Assembly (NCBI RefSeq): GCF_000255705.1
Contig: NZ_JH636444.1
Coordinates: forward strand, 417,304 to 481,303
Direction: 5' to 3'
DNA: 64,000 bases
Source: Zavarzinella formosa DSM 19928
GTDB lineage: Bacteria > Planctomycetota > Planctomycetia > Gemmatales > Gemmataceae
Shown here: piece by piece, positions 43,709 through 53,334 of the stretch
How the letters are laid out: each line of letters opens with the position of its first letter
Numbering within the stretch: the first letter of the stretch is position 1
The notes under the pieces: model-generated
Databases searched by the model: none
Seen by the model: only the letters and a program-made list of their open reading frames with translations
Told to the model about the DNA's origin: nothing
Made by a program: the position numbers and the translations under genes

Positions 43709-46126
43709 GTGAACCGCCTCCTCTCCATTTGTGGTTTGACCGCTGTTGTGTTCGCCTCGCCTGCGATGGCGGCCGACAAGGATTTTGACACACTCGTCAA
43801 ACCATTTCTCGCCAAGCACTGTGTGAGCTGTCATGGCGAAGCCACGGCCAAGGGCGACTTCCGCGTTGATAATCTGGCGCCGGATTTCGGCTCTCCCAAA
43901 TTGGCCGGTCGGTGGGAGGAGATCATGGGCCGCGTCAACAGCGGTGATATGCCTCCGAAGGCCAAGCCGCGGCCGCCAGCCGAGGATGTCGCCCGGCTGT
44001 CCGAATGGGTCGTCGGCCGACTTGCCGAGGCCGAGGCGGCGGGGCAGGGTGCGGAGAAGGTGGCGTTTCGTCGGCTCACACGCGAAGAGTACGCGAACAC
44101 GATTTGTGAACTGCTCGGTGTCACCGTGGACGTGACCGACCCGACTGGTCTCCCAGAAGATCCGGATTGGCACGGCTTCCAACGGATCGGCGCGGTCCTC
44201 ACGCTCTCTCCGGCTCACGTCGAAAAATACCTTGCATTGTCAGAAGCGGCGTTGAACGAAGCGCTCCCGACCGGCCCGCAACCAAAGCGGGAAACTGTCC
44301 GGTGGAATGCGTTCGATCTTCGCGGCGGGAGTTGGAAAAAATACGAGAAAGAGTATCAGGCCCGAGGCATCGCCGACAAGGTTCGCGCGGACATCGTCCC
44401 CAACAACGGGGCGCTGGACGATCACACACTCCAAGTCAAAACCCCCGGCGATTACCTCGTCCGTATCAAACTCAGCGGCTTGCGCCCGGCCGGGGGACGT
44501 GCCCCGCGATTGCGATTGTACGACAGTGGAATCAGTCGGTTGCTGTTCGAGCGAGACGTGGAGGCACCGGAAGACAAGCCGGTCACGCTCGAATTTCGCA
44601 CTCATTTGCCCGTCGGGAATCACAATGTTCGCATCATGAATGCCGTGCCGGGGCCGAATCCGGAGGATCGCCGGTCGCGGTCGAGCGAGGTGCCGAACGC
44701 CTTCACCGGATTGCAAACCCGCGTCCCGTGGCAGATCAAGTTCACCGACGATGATGGCAAGCCGATTGTCCCGTTCCTGTTGCTGGATTCCATCGAGTGG
44801 GATGGCCCGGTTGTCGATTCCTGGCCGACGCCTGCCTACCGGCAAATCTTCTTCGGCGGCGAGTCGGCGGTGAAGGACTTGGCTTACGCCCGTCAGATCA
44901 TCGCCCGCTTTGCCGAGCGGGCTTGGCGGCGACCGGTGCGACCGGCGGAGTTGGATCGTCTCGTCAAGCTCGTCGAGACGGCCCGGAAAGTGGGCGACGA
45001 TTTCGAGGCGGCCGTCAAGACTTCGCTGCTGGCCGTGCTTAATTCAAAGAGCTTCCTCTACCTCGAAGAAGGGGAGGTGGCGGCCCCGTCGCCCCGCATC
45101 ACCGACTGGCAATTGGCTTCGCGGTTGTCGTACTTCTTGTGGAGTTCGATGCCCGATCAACGGCTGTTCGACCTGGCTCGTGAAGGCAAGCTACGCCAGC
45201 CTGAGATTCGCCGCGCCGAAGTCCGGCGAATGCTGGCCGACCCGAGGGCGGCGGCCTTTGCCGAGTCGTTCCCGCGTCAGTGGTTGCAATTGCGAAAGGT
45301 GGGCATGTTCGCCCCCGACAAAACGCTTTACCCCGAGTACGACGAATACTTGGAAAAGAGCATGGTTGCCGAGACGACCGGGTTTTTTCGAGAGATTTTG
45401 ACCCGTGACGCCAGCCTTCGGGAATTCCTTGATTCCGACTGGACGATGCTCAACGAACGTCTGGCAACGCATTATGGCATCACGGGCGTGACCGGGGAAT
45501 CCATGCGACGGGTATCCCTAAGCCCCGAACATCACCGGGGCGGCCTAATGACGCAAGCCTCGATTCTCAGCCTGACCTCCGACGGAACCCGGCATCGGCC
45601 TGTTCACCGGGGTGTCTGGATGCTGGAATCAATTGTCGGCAAACCGCCGCCTCCACCCCCTGCGAATGTCCCCGCGCTCGCCACCCCGGCGGCGGCCACG
45701 CGCAAAACAACGGTGCGAGAGAAACTTGAATCGCACCGGTCCGACGCGAATTGCGCGGGCTGTCACCGTCGTATCGACCCGCTTGGCCTGGCTTTCGATA
45801 ATTATGATGCGATTGGGCGTTGGCGGGACGTGGAGACGGTGCGTGACGGGACCGGGGCCGATCCCCGGCTTGACCCGAGTGGCGAACTGCCCGATGGCCG
45901 AAAGTTCGCCGATGCCGTTGCGTTGAAACGGCTGATGCTTGAGGACACCGACAAATTCGCCGCCGCCTTCACTGAAAAGCTCGCAACATATGCCCTTCGT
46001 CGCGGAGTGACATTCGGCGACCGTGCCGAATTGAAACGCCTCGTCGAGCAATCAAAATCCGATGGCCACAAGCTCGCCAAACTGGTCGAATCGTTCGTGG
46101 CCGATGATCTTTTTCTGAAACGGTGA
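43709..46126 (+). CDS. PSCyt1/DUF1587/DUF1592/DUF1588/DUF1585 cytochrome protein
   Basis: An 805-residue exported protein of the planctomycete type. A signal peptide (LLSICGLTAVVFASPAMAA) is followed by a cytochrome c motif CVSCH near residue 32-36, then DUF1587, DUF1595, DUF1592 (SYFLWSSMPDQRLFDLA), DUF1588 with a second CXXCH (CAGCHRRIDPLG) and DUF1585 (FAAAFTEKLATYALRRG). The start is a GTG at 43709 with AAAGGA upstream, giving the signal peptide. The protein would carry haem at the cell surface or periplasm. Its substrate is unknown. It closes the three-gene group begun by DUF1552. Confidence 0.92.
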   Translation: MNRLLSICGLTAVVFASPAMAADKDFDTLVKPFLAKHCVSCHGEATAKGDFRVDNLAPDFGSPKLAGRWEEIMGRVNSGDMPPKAKPRPPAEDVARLSEWVVGRLAEAEAAGQGAEKVAFRRLTREEYANTICELLGVTVDVTDPTGLPEDPDWHGFQRIGAVLTLSPAHVEKYLALSEAALNEALPTGPQPKRETVRWNAFDLRGGSWKKYEKEYQARGIADKVRADIVPNNGALDDHTLQVKTPGDYLVRIKLSGLRPAGGRAPRLRLYDSGISRLLFERDVEAPEDKPVTLEFRTHLPVGNHNVRIMNAVPGPNPEDRRSRSSEVPNAFTGLQTRVPWQIKFTDDDGKPIVPFLLLDSIEWDGPVVDSWPTPAYRQIFFGGESAVKDLAYARQIIARFAERAWRRPVRPAELDRLVKLVETARKVGDDFEAAVKTSLLAVLNSKSFLYLEEGEVAAPSPRITDWQLASRLSYFLWSSMPDQRLFDLAREGKLRQPEIRRAEVRRMLADPRAAAFAESFPRQWLQLRKVGMFAPDKTLYPEYDEYLEKSMVAETTGFFREILTRDASLREFLDSDWTMLNERLATHYGITGVTGESMRRVSLSPEHHRGGLMTQASILSLTSDGTRHRPVHRGVWMLESIVGKPPPPPPANVPALATPAAATRKTTVREKLESHRSDANCAGCHRRIDPLGLAFDNYDAIGRWRDVETVRDGTGADPRLDPSGELPDGRKFADAVALKRLMLEDTDKFAAAFTEKLATYALRRGVTFGDRAELKRLVEQSKSDGHKLAKLVESFVADDLFLKR

Positions 46127-46166
46127 TGCCAGTTGATAAATAATTCGGACCCGGATCGCTGGCATC
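46125..46166. terminator. Possible hairpin after the DUF1592 gene
   Basis: GATGCCAG (46125-46132) and CTGGCATC (46159-46166) are perfect 8-bp arms with a 26-base loop, starting at the stop codon. No clear T-run follows, so it is only a weak terminator candidate. Confidence 0.35.
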
Positions 46167-46226
46167 CCACGGTAGTCGTTACCAGACAAACTGCCGCAGG
46201 ACGCAAGCTGAAAAGGCCGAAATTGC

Positions 46227-48833
46227 TTACTCGTAAGCAATCGCCTCGGTGATGTTAAGTCTCACGGCGTGAATCGCCGGGATCAACCCGGCGAGAGTTG
46301 AAGTGACAATCGCCACGGCTCCGATGCCAAGGGCTTGTTCCCACGGGATGAGCATGTCGAAGCGGAAGCCGGATTCTTCCAGCAACACCACGTTCAAGAG
46401 ATACCATTCCATCGGCAAGCCCATCGCAAAGCCGAGAGCGGTGCCGAGCAAGCCCATGAGCATGGCTTCCGCGATCACCGATTTGATGATTTGCAATTGC
46501 GTTGCCCCGACAGCGCGCAACAGGCCGAGTTCCCGCCGACGCTGAAGCACGGAGATGAGAAGGGCCGTCACTACGCCAAGGGCGGCAACGATGCCCACCA
46601 CCACTTGTTGCAAATAAGCCACCCGGAAAAGCCGGTCAACCACGCCGACGAGATACAGTTGAACGGAGGCTTGGTTTTGGACCAATAGTTGGTGTTCGTC
46701 CGTATAGGTTCGCACTCGTTCGTAAGTGGCTTCACGATCTTGGTCGAGTTTGAAGAAAACGTGATAGGCGTCTACCAGCCGATCTTCAAACACCCGCGAG
46801 AAAACGGTTCGGTCAATAAAGATGGTTCCCTGGCTCCAAGTATAATCTTTGCCCACACCTTTGATGATGAAATCAATCGGGCCATGCGGGCCGGGGATGG
46901 CGATGGTGTCTCCCTCTTTCACTTTCCACTTCTCGGCAAAATTCTCGGACACGACCACAAAATTGCCGGTTGGCAGTTCCTCGAATTTTTCCAGTTTGGG
47001 CAAGCCCTCCGGCATTCTCAACCGTAGCGCGCGGCGGTAATCGGCGGCATCAATGCCAATCACCATCACGAATGTGCCGCGAAATTCCGGGCGATAAAAC
47101 CGCAGGCCGACGACCCGGTCCACTCCTTCGATCTTGCGAATGTCATCGGCAATTTTCGGGTCCATCGGCGTCATCGAACTGTTGGCCGAGGCGAGATTGC
47201 CCCAGAAAACATAGGCATCGGCCTGGATCACCTGCCGAAGCCACTGACGGATCGGCACCTCATGGCTCTTGCCCACCCCGGCCGTCTGAAACATCAGGCT
47301 CACCCCGGCGGCCAAGGCTCCGATCACCACGCCGGTGCGGCCCGGCGCCCGCAACAGATTGTCGGCAGCCAATCGGGATTCGACTCCCAGCAACACCCGG
47401 CACAATGGAATGAGCAATCGGGCCATCCAGGCCACCAGAATCGGCATGGCGAGAAACAACCCCGTGAGAACGAACGTCATGCCAAAGAGCGATCCTTGAT
47501 GAGTCGCCAGATGTTCGCGGTAAGCAACCATAAACAAGCCGGCCACGATGAGAACAACACAAGCCAGACGGTGAACCCAACGCATGATTCCCCCGGTATT
47601 CGAGGGGGCGCGCCGAACGGCATCGGCCGGTTCATCCGAGGCGGCTTGCATCGCGGGAACAAGGGCCGCCAAGAGGGAGGTAATCATCCCGGCCACGATG
47701 GCGAAAATGGCGGTTCGCCGATCCAGCATCGGGCGGGCGGTGTCCCCGTTGAGGAAGATGGAGGCAAACTCTTCGCCAAACTGGTCGATGGCAAAATTCG
47801 CCAACGTCACCCCCAAGGGAATGCCCGGAATGGCCCCGATGAGGCCGAGGGTCATCGCCTCAATGGCAAACAGGCTGGCAATCTGGGTGCGAGTCGCCCC
47901 GAGGGAACGCATCACGCCGATGTCGTGTCGTCGTTCGGCCACCGTCACCGAAAGGGCGTTGTACACCAGAAACAGGCCGACAATCAATGAGCCGAGCGAA
48001 CACATATTGAGGACGATCTTCATCCCGCCGATGACTTCCTCGGTGGATTTGCGATTCTCCTCCGGAGTCCGCACGGTGGATCGAATCCCCGCAATTTGTT
48101 GCAAGGTATCCATGATGCGGTGAACGTCGGCCCCCGGTTCCAAGAAGAAGTCGATCCGGCTCACCCGGTCGTTGTCTTCGGCCCTCGGCAAGTCGGTATG
48201 GCGAAGCAAGACGGTGGCCTGTTTCACATCCATCGCCACCAACGAATCCGCAAACGGAGCAATGGGCGAATCCTTGGGAATATCAATCACGGCGATGAGG
48301 TTGAACTTCAACACATTGTTCGTGTACCGCACTTCCACCGGGTCGGTGTCGGCCTTGCCCAGTTTCTTGCGATCCTCGTAAAGCCGGCGTGACAGGGCGA
48401 CCGGTTTGCCGATCAGGGCAAGCGGATTGTTAACCAGTTGAAACGAGATTTTGAGTTTGTCGGCTGCCGCCTCGTCCGATGGGGTGCGGTCTGTCAGGGA
48501 AGTTCCGAAGAGGATGCCGGAGCGGCCGTTGATTTCCGGCAGCATCACGCGCTCAATGATGAATGGCTCCGCGCGTTTGATGCCGGGAATGTTCGCTTTT
48601 TTCACTTCTTCGACGAGCGACCACGGAACGCCGATCTCGCCGTTGGTGATGTATAAATCGGCCACATCGGCCGGGACGGTGGAATCCATCGCCGCCAGTT
48701 CGACGCACTTGTTCAACATCTGGGCCGAGACGAGAGTGGCCACGCCAAGCGAAATGCTCAGGGCGACCAGCAAACCACGATCCCAGCGTTGCCAGAGGTA
48801 ACGAAGAACTAACGCGCGAAACAGAGGGAACAT
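46227..48833 (-). CDS. FtsX/MacB-type ABC transporter permease
   Basis: An 868-residue inner-membrane protein of the FtsX/LolE/MacB class. It has an N-terminal helix, a large extracytoplasmic region, a first FtsX domain (about 270-400; LIVGLFLVYNALSVTVAERRHDIGVMRSLGATRTQI), further helices, a second extracytoplasmic region and a final FtsX domain (about 750-868; LGVVTALLISVLQRRRELGLLRAVGATQLQI). Two FtsX units in one chain match the YbbP-like permeases. The ATG at 48833 begins the protein; the frame continues to 48860. The ATPase gene ends 39 bases upstream. It probably exports lipoprotein, lipid or a signal, unknown which. Confidence 0.88.
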   Translation of the reverse strand: MFPLFRALVLRYLWQRWDRGLLVALSISLGVATLVSAQMLNKCVELAAMDSTVPADVADLYITNGEIGVPWSLVEEVKKANIPGIKRAEPFIIERVMLPEINGRSGILFGTSLTDRTPSDEAAADKLKISFQLVNNPLALIGKPVALSRRLYEDRKKLGKADTDPVEVRYTNNVLKFNLIAVIDIPKDSPIAPFADSLVAMDVKQATVLLRHTDLPRAEDNDRVSRIDFFLEPGADVHRIMDTLQQIAGIRSTVRTPEENRKSTEEVIGGMKIVLNMCSLGSLIVGLFLVYNALSVTVAERRHDIGVMRSLGATRTQIASLFAIEAMTLGLIGAIPGIPLGVTLANFAIDQFGEEFASIFLNGDTARPMLDRRTAIFAIVAGMITSLLAALVPAMQAASDEPADAVRRAPSNTGGIMRWVHRLACVVLIVAGLFMVAYREHLATHQGSLFGMTFVLTGLFLAMPILVAWMARLLIPLCRVLLGVESRLAADNLLRAPGRTGVVIGALAAGVSLMFQTAGVGKSHEVPIRQWLRQVIQADAYVFWGNLASANSSMTPMDPKIADDIRKIEGVDRVVGLRFYRPEFRGTFVMVIGIDAADYRRALRLRMPEGLPKLEKFEELPTGNFVVVSENFAEKWKVKEGDTIAIPGPHGPIDFIIKGVGKDYTWSQGTIFIDRTVFSRVFEDRLVDAYHVFFKLDQDREATYERVRTYTDEHQLLVQNQASVQLYLVGVVDRLFRVAYLQQVVVGIVAALGVVTALLISVLQRRRELGLLRAVGATQLQIIKSVIAEAMLMGLLGTALGFAMGLPMEWYLLNVVLLEESGFRFDMLIPWEQALGIGAVAIVTSTLAGLIPAIHAVRLNITEAIAYE

Positions 48834-48872
48834 AAGCGAACGCTCGGGCGAATGCGGCAAAGAGAAAGGAAA

Positions 48873-49586
48873 TCACGCACTGGCGGCAATGAGGTGGTCG
48901 CCGACGCCGCGAAGATCCTCTTCGTGGGCGATCACACCATCTTGGATAAACACAAGGCGGTCACCATATTCGGCCGCTTTGCGGTCGTGCGTGACCATCA
49001 CGAGGGAACATTTCCCCTCTTCCGGAAGACTTCGGAGCAATTGCAGGATTTCCCGGCTGGTCTTTGAATCGAGGTTGCCGGTCGGTTCGTCGCACAGAAT
49101 AGCCGTCGGCTCGGTCACCAAGGCGCGGGCGATGGCAATTCGCTGCATTTCCCCCCCGGACATCTCCTCGGGGAAATGATCGGCCCGGTGTCCCATGCCC
49201 ACGCGGTCCAAGGAAACGCGGGCTTTCTCAAGAGCCGTCTTTCGGCGTGTTCCCGCCAGCAACAACGGCAGGGCGACGTTTTCAACGCCCTTGAGCGTGG
49301 GGAGCAGATTGAAAAACTGAAACACAAACCCGATCTTGGTGCGGCGAAGGAGGGAGCGTTGCCGGTCGGTCATCTTCTGGAGGTGATGCTCCTGAAAAAT
49401 CACATCCCCGGTGGTCGGCGTGTCCAAGGCGCCGAGCAAATGCAACAACGTTGACTTGCCGGAACCGGACGGCCCCATGATGGCGAGAAACTCCCCCGAC
49501 GGAACCGTCAAGTCCACCCCGCGAACTGCGTTGACAGTCCGGGAGCCTTGCTTGTAGGTTTTCGTCACATTCACCAATCGCATCAT
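48873..49586 (-). CDS. ABC transporter ATP-binding protein (LolD/MacB type)
   Basis: A 237-residue ATPase partner of the FtsX-type permease. Walker A is GPSGSGKSTLLHLLG, the signature MSGGEMQR and Walker B ILCDEPTGNLDS. The frame runs upstream to 49781, but the domain begins at the paired ATGs at 49586/49583, with GGAG about 10 bases upstream. It follows ettA by 37 bases on the same strand, and the permease starts 39 bases after its stop, so the set is likely one transcript. Confidence 0.93.
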   Translation of the reverse strand: MMRLVNVTKTYKQGSRTVNAVRGVDLTVPSGEFLAIMGPSGSGKSTLLHLLGALDTPTTGDVIFQEHHLQKMTDRQRSLLRRTKIGFVFQFFNLLPTLKGVENVALPLLLAGTRRKTALEKARVSLDRVGMGHRADHFPEEMSGGEMQRIAIARALVTEPTAILCDEPTGNLDSKTSREILQLLRSLPEEGKCSLVMVTHDRKAAEYGDRLVFIQDGVIAHEEDLRGVGDHLIAASA

Positions 49587-49623
49587 GAAGATGTTACTCC
49601 GCCAGCCGCGTCGTGGTTTCCGC

Positions 49624-51294
49624 TCAGTTATGAAGTTTCCGATATTTCGCCTTCGACGACTGTTCAGCCGCCGAGCCGAGTCTGGCCCGGCGATTCTCTT
49701 CGTAGGATTGGTAGTTCCCCTCGTGCCAGAAAACCTTGTTGTCCGGCTCAAAAGCCAGAATGTGGGTCGCAATCCGGTCAAGGAACCAGCGATCGTGACT
49801 GATGACCACCGCGCAACCCCCGAAGTTAATCATGGCTTCCTCAAGGGCACGCAGCGTATCCACGTCGAGGTCATTCGTCGGTTCGTCAAGCAATAAGAGG
49901 TTCCCGCCGCTGCGGAGGAGTTTCGCCAAGTGAACGCGGTTGCGTTCCCCACCGGAAAGTTCACCGACCCGGCGTTGCTGATCCGTTCCCTTGAAGTTGA
50001 ACCGCGAAACGTAGCCCCGGCTCGACACTTTTCGCTTGCCGAGCATCAAGTGATCCGTCCCGCCGGTGATTTCCTCAAAGACCGAAAGCTTGTCGTTCAA
50101 AGCATCGCGGTTCTGGTCCACATAAGCGACTTGCACCGTCTCGCCGACACGCAAGGTTCCCGCATCCGGAGTTTCCTGGCCGACGATCATGCGGAAGAGG
50201 GTCGTTTTCCCGGCCCCGTTCGGCCCGATGACGCCGATGATTCCCCCGCGAGGAAGATCAAAGGTCATGTCCGTGAACAACACATTGTTGCCGAATGCCT
50301 TGGACACTCCCTCGGCCCGTACCACCAGATTCCCCAACGGATTGCCGGGAGGAATCTGCATGACGATTTCGTCGTCGCGTTCCTCGTATTCTTGGGAGGC
50401 TAGCTTCTCATAGGCCGTCAACCGGGCTTTGTTCTTGGCGAGCCGCCCCTTGGGAGAGGTTTTCACCCATTCCAGTTCGCGGGCCAGCGATTTTTGACGA
50501 GCCGACTCGGCTTTTTCCTCAATGGCCAGGCGGGCACGTTTTTGTTCCATCCACGCCGTGTAATTGCCCTTGAACGGGTAGCCACGGCCGCGATCCAACT
50601 CCAGAATCCACTCGGCGACATTGTCGAGGAAGTAACGGTCGTGCGTCACTGAAACGACGGTCCCCTCGTATTCTTTCAAGTGCTGTTCGAGCCAGAACAC
50701 CGAATCGGCGTCCAAGTGGTTGGTCGGTTCGTCAAGCAGCAATAAGTCCGGTTTTTGCAGGAGCGTCTTGCACAAGGCGACCCGGCGACGTTCCCCCCCG
50801 GAGAGGACTTCGACCATCGAATCCGAAGGAGGAAGTTTCATGGCGGACATCGCCATTTCGAGCAACCGATCCACTTCGTAAGCGTTCACGGCGTCAATCT
50901 TCGCCTGCACACGGTCCATTTCGTCCGTGAGTTTGTCGAATTCTTCGGGCGTGGCCTCGGCCATCTTTTCGCCAATTTCTTCCTGTCGCTTCACGAGATT
51001 GCGGATCGGGGCGACCGCTTCCTCAATGTTTTCCAGCACCGTCTTCCCGGCGGTGAGTTTCGGTTCTTGCGGCACATAGCCGATGCTGATGCCGTTCTCG
51101 GCCCGCACCGACCCCATGAAGTCCTTGTCCTGAAGGGCCATGATCTTCAACAGGGTGCTTTTGCCGGCCCCGTTGGAACCGATGACGCCGATCTTTGCCC
51201 CCGGCAGGAAGGAGAGGCGGATGTCCTCCAACACCTTCTTGACGCCATACATCTTGGTCAGTTTTTCGATCTGGAAAATGTAATGCTCGGACAT
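49624..51294 (-). CDS. ettA: Energy-dependent translational throttle protein EttA
   Basis: An ABC-F protein of 556 residues with two ATPase domains and no membrane segment. It binds the ribosomal E site and gates the first steps of elongation by ATP/ADP state. Walker A motifs are GSNGAGKST and GPNGAGKTT, signatures [10 protein letters not shown] and [10 protein letters not shown], with the EttA-type arm and linker region between ([19 protein letters not shown]). The length and the [16 protein letters not shown] start match EttA rather than other ABC-F types. It diverges from the radical SAM gene across 148 bases. Confidence 0.93.
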   Translation of the reverse strand: MSEHYIFQIEKLTKMYGVKKVLEDIRLSFLPGAKIGVIGSNGAGKSTLLKIMALQDKDFMGSVRAENGISIGYVPQEPKLTAGKTVLENIEEAVAPIRNLVKRQEEIGEKMAEATPEEFDKLTDEMDRVQAKIDAVNAYEVDRLLEMAMSAMKLPPSDSMVEVLSGGERRRVALCKTLLQKPDLLLLDEPTNHLDADSVFWLEQHLKEYEGTVVSVTHDRYFLDNVAEWILELDRGRGYPFKGNYTAWMEQKRARLAIEEKAESARQKSLARELEWVKTSPKGRLAKNKARLTAYEKLASQEYEERDDEIVMQIPPGNPLGNLVVRAEGVSKAFGNNVLFTDMTFDLPRGGIIGVIGPNGAGKTTLFRMIVGQETPDAGTLRVGETVQVAYVDQNRDALNDKLSVFEEITGGTDHLMLGKRKVSSRGYVSRFNFKGTDQQRRVGELSGGERNRVHLAKLLRSGGNLLLLDEPTNDLDVDTLRALEEAMINFGGCAVVISHDRWFLDRIATHILAFEPDNKVFWHEGNYQSYEENRRARLGSAAEQSSKAKYRKLHN

Positions 51295-51364
51295 CCGGTT
51301 CCCCGTCAGGCCAAAAAACTTCGGGCTAAAACGCCATTATACCGCGAATGTGCGGTTTGGCAGG

Positions 51365-51399
51365 ACGTCTGTAAGAAGGAAGGCATACGTCTGTATAGT
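51365..51399 (+). promoter_or_regulatory. Direct repeat and -10 element before the radical SAM gene
   Basis: ACGTCTGTA occurs at 51365-51373 and again at 51387-51395, exactly 22 bases apart (two helical turns). The second copy runs into a -10-like TATAGT (51394-51399). The matching -35 position (51371-51376, GTAAGA) is poor, as expected for a promoter that needs an activator. It lies 44 bases before the gene start. Confidence 0.5.
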
Positions 51400-51442
51400 A
51401 GTGGATACGAAAGTCGCTTTTTGACGTGGGGGAAACGATTCA

Positions 51443-52771
51443 ATGGCCGCCGCACCCGCCGTGGATCAGGAAAAGACCGGTCTCGGCAACTACTTCATCG
51501 CCAACTACCCGCCATTTTCCTTTTGGAAACCCACCAACTTACCCGCCGCCAACGAAGCGCTCAACCGCGCTCCGGTCCCCGGCACGCCGCTTGGGCTTTA
51601 CCTGCACATTCCGTTCTGTCGGAAGCGGTGTAAGTTCTGCTACTTTCGGGTCTACACCGACAAGAACGCAAGAGAAATCGAAGTTTACACCGACGCGCTC
51701 ACCAAGGAAGTCGAACTACTTTCCAAATTGCCGGTGATCGGTGGGCGTCACCTCCATTACGTCTATTTCGGCGGGGGAACGCCGAGCTACTTGAGCGCGG
51801 CTCAACTTCGGGAATTGATGACCCGCCTCCGCGCTATCATGCCGTGGGACCAAGCCGAAGAAGTCACTTTCGAGTGCGAACCCGGCACGCTCCAACAGCA
51901 CAAATTGGAAACCCTGCGGGAAATGGGCGTCTCCCGCCTTAGTCTCGGGGTGGAAAACTTCAAGCCGGAGATTCTCAAGTACAACGGCCGGGCGCACTTG
52001 GAGGAAGAAATTCACCGGGCCTTTGGCTGGGCCAGGGATTTGGGCTTCCCGCAGATCAATATTGATCTCATCGCCGGAATGGTCGGCGAGGACTGGGATA
52101 ACTGGAAGGTGTGTGTCGAAAAGACCATCGCCATGGGTCCGGATAGTGTTACCATCTACCAGATGGAATTGCCATACAACACTGTTTTCTCCAAAGAATT
52201 GAAAATTCTCGGCAATGACGAGCCGACAATGGCCGTCGCTGACTGGCCGACGAAACGGGCTTGGGTGGATTATGCGTTCAGCGAGTTCGTGAAAGCGGGC
52301 TATTCGATTTCCAGCGCTTACACGGTGGTGAAGAGCAAGGAAAAGACCAAATTCGTCTACCGAGACGCCCTCTGGCACGGCGCCGACATGTTCGGCACCG
52401 GGGTCGCTTCGTTCGGTCAGGTGAATGGAGTCCACCTGCAAAACGTCGATCAATGGGAACAGTATTTGGAAAAGCTTGATCGCAACGAGCTTCCATTGGG
52501 CCGTGCGCTGCCTGTCACCCCCCGCGAGTCGCTGATCCGCGAGATGATTCTTCAGATCAAGACCGGCCGGTTGGATCTTGGGTATTTCCAATCCAAATTT
52601 GCCGTGAACATCCTGAAAGAGTTTGAACCGCAGTTTCGGAAACTTGAGGAAGATGGCTGGTTGAAGACGACATCGGACTCGGTGGAAGTCACCCGGCCGG
52701 GTCTTTTGCAAATTGACCGCCAGTTGCCGATCTTTTTCGATTCCCAGTTCAAGAGCGAACGGTACACTTGA
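51443..52771 (+). CDS. HemN-like radical SAM protein
   Basis: A 442-residue radical SAM enzyme of the HemN/HemW family. Cys59, Cys63 and Cys66 in CRKRCKFC hold the 4Fe-4S cluster, with the preceding YLHIPF and following YF typical of coproporphyrinogen III oxidase relatives. GGGTP (110-114) and the NIDLIAGM segment bind SAM. The C-terminal HemN domain (DALWHGADMFGTGVASFGQ, TPRESLIREMILQIKTGRLD) is present. The N-terminal 45 residues differ from HemN. Members of this family include oxygen-independent HemN, the haem chaperone HemW and haem-degrading ChuW, so the substrate is open. It starts a run with a lipoyl carrier and a ferredoxin. Confidence 0.85.
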   Translation: MAAAPAVDQEKTGLGNYFIANYPPFSFWKPTNLPAANEALNRAPVPGTPLGLYLHIPFCRKRCKFCYFRVYTDKNAREIEVYTDALTKEVELLSKLPVIGGRHLHYVYFGGGTPSYLSAAQLRELMTRLRAIMPWDQAEEVTFECEPGTLQQHKLETLREMGVSRLSLGVENFKPEILKYNGRAHLEEEIHRAFGWARDLGFPQINIDLIAGMVGEDWDNWKVCVEKTIAMGPDSVTIYQMELPYNTVFSKELKILGNDEPTMAVADWPTKRAWVDYAFSEFVKAGYSISSAYTVVKSKEKTKFVYRDALWHGADMFGTGVASFGQVNGVHLQNVDQWEQYLEKLDRNELPLGRALPVTPRESLIREMILQIKTGRLDLGYFQSKFAVNILKEFEPQFRKLEEDGWLKTTSDSVEVTRPGLLQIDRQLPIFFDSQFKSERYT

Positions 52772-52808
52772 TCTGACAACCCCGCCCGGCCCGTTGAACA
52801 TTCCACAC

Positions 52809-53267
52809 ATGGCCGATCCGCTGATTTTCGACATGGGCAAATACGAAGCCCGTCTCCCCACGGAGCTTCGTTATTGCCGGAATCACATGTGGTGCCGACC
52901 GGAGGCCGATGGCGTCAGCCGGTTCGGCTTCTCAACCTACGCCCTGCGGCTGATGCAGGATGTTTACTTTCTCGACTGGTGCGTTTCCGAGGGGGCCAGC
53001 GTCGCCTACAAGCAGCAAATCGGCAACATCGAGACATCGAAGGCCGTTTCCGATTTGTTCTCCCCCATCGCCGGAACGATCACTTCCGTGAATTCGGAAG
53101 CCTTGAAAGACCCATCAATCATCAACGTGTCGGCTTACGAAAACGGCTGGCTGTTCACGATGACCGGGGAAACTCTCGGTACGATGACCGCCTCGGAATA
53201 TGTGGAATATCTGAACACGAATTGGGAACAAACCCAGCGTATTCTCAAAGGGCAAATGCACGAATAA
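52809..53267 (+). CDS. GcvH-like lipoyl carrier protein
   Basis: A 152-residue protein with the lipoyl-domain fold of the glycine cleavage H protein. The lipoylated Lys is kept at residue 78 in GNIETSKAVSDLFSPIAGT, corresponding to the ESxKAxSD of GcvH, and the flanking RYCRNHMW resembles the YTxEHxW start of H proteins. The frame runs upstream to 52713, but the domain begins after the ATG at 52809. No gcvT, gcvP, lipA or lipB is near, so this is probably not the glycine-cleavage carrier. It lies 37 bases after the radical SAM stop and 67 before the ferredoxin gene. Lipoyl carriers outside glycine cleavage are known (LbpA). Confidence 0.85.
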   Translation: MADPLIFDMGKYEARLPTELRYCRNHMWCRPEADGVSRFGFSTYALRLMQDVYFLDWCVSEGASVAYKQQIGNIETSKAVSDLFSPIAGTITSVNSEALKDPSIINVSAYENGWLFTMTGETLGTMTASEYVEYLNTNWEQTQRILKGQMHE

Positions 53268-53334
53268 CCGTGTTCCCCGCTTGTTTTTCAGTTACACTAT
53301 CGATTGCTGAAATCCCACCAGGTATCCCGCATCC

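Noticed and set aside
51443-52771. Assigning the radical SAM gene as hemN
   Set aside because: The family also contains HemW and other types, the N-terminus differs, and no haem gene is adjacent.
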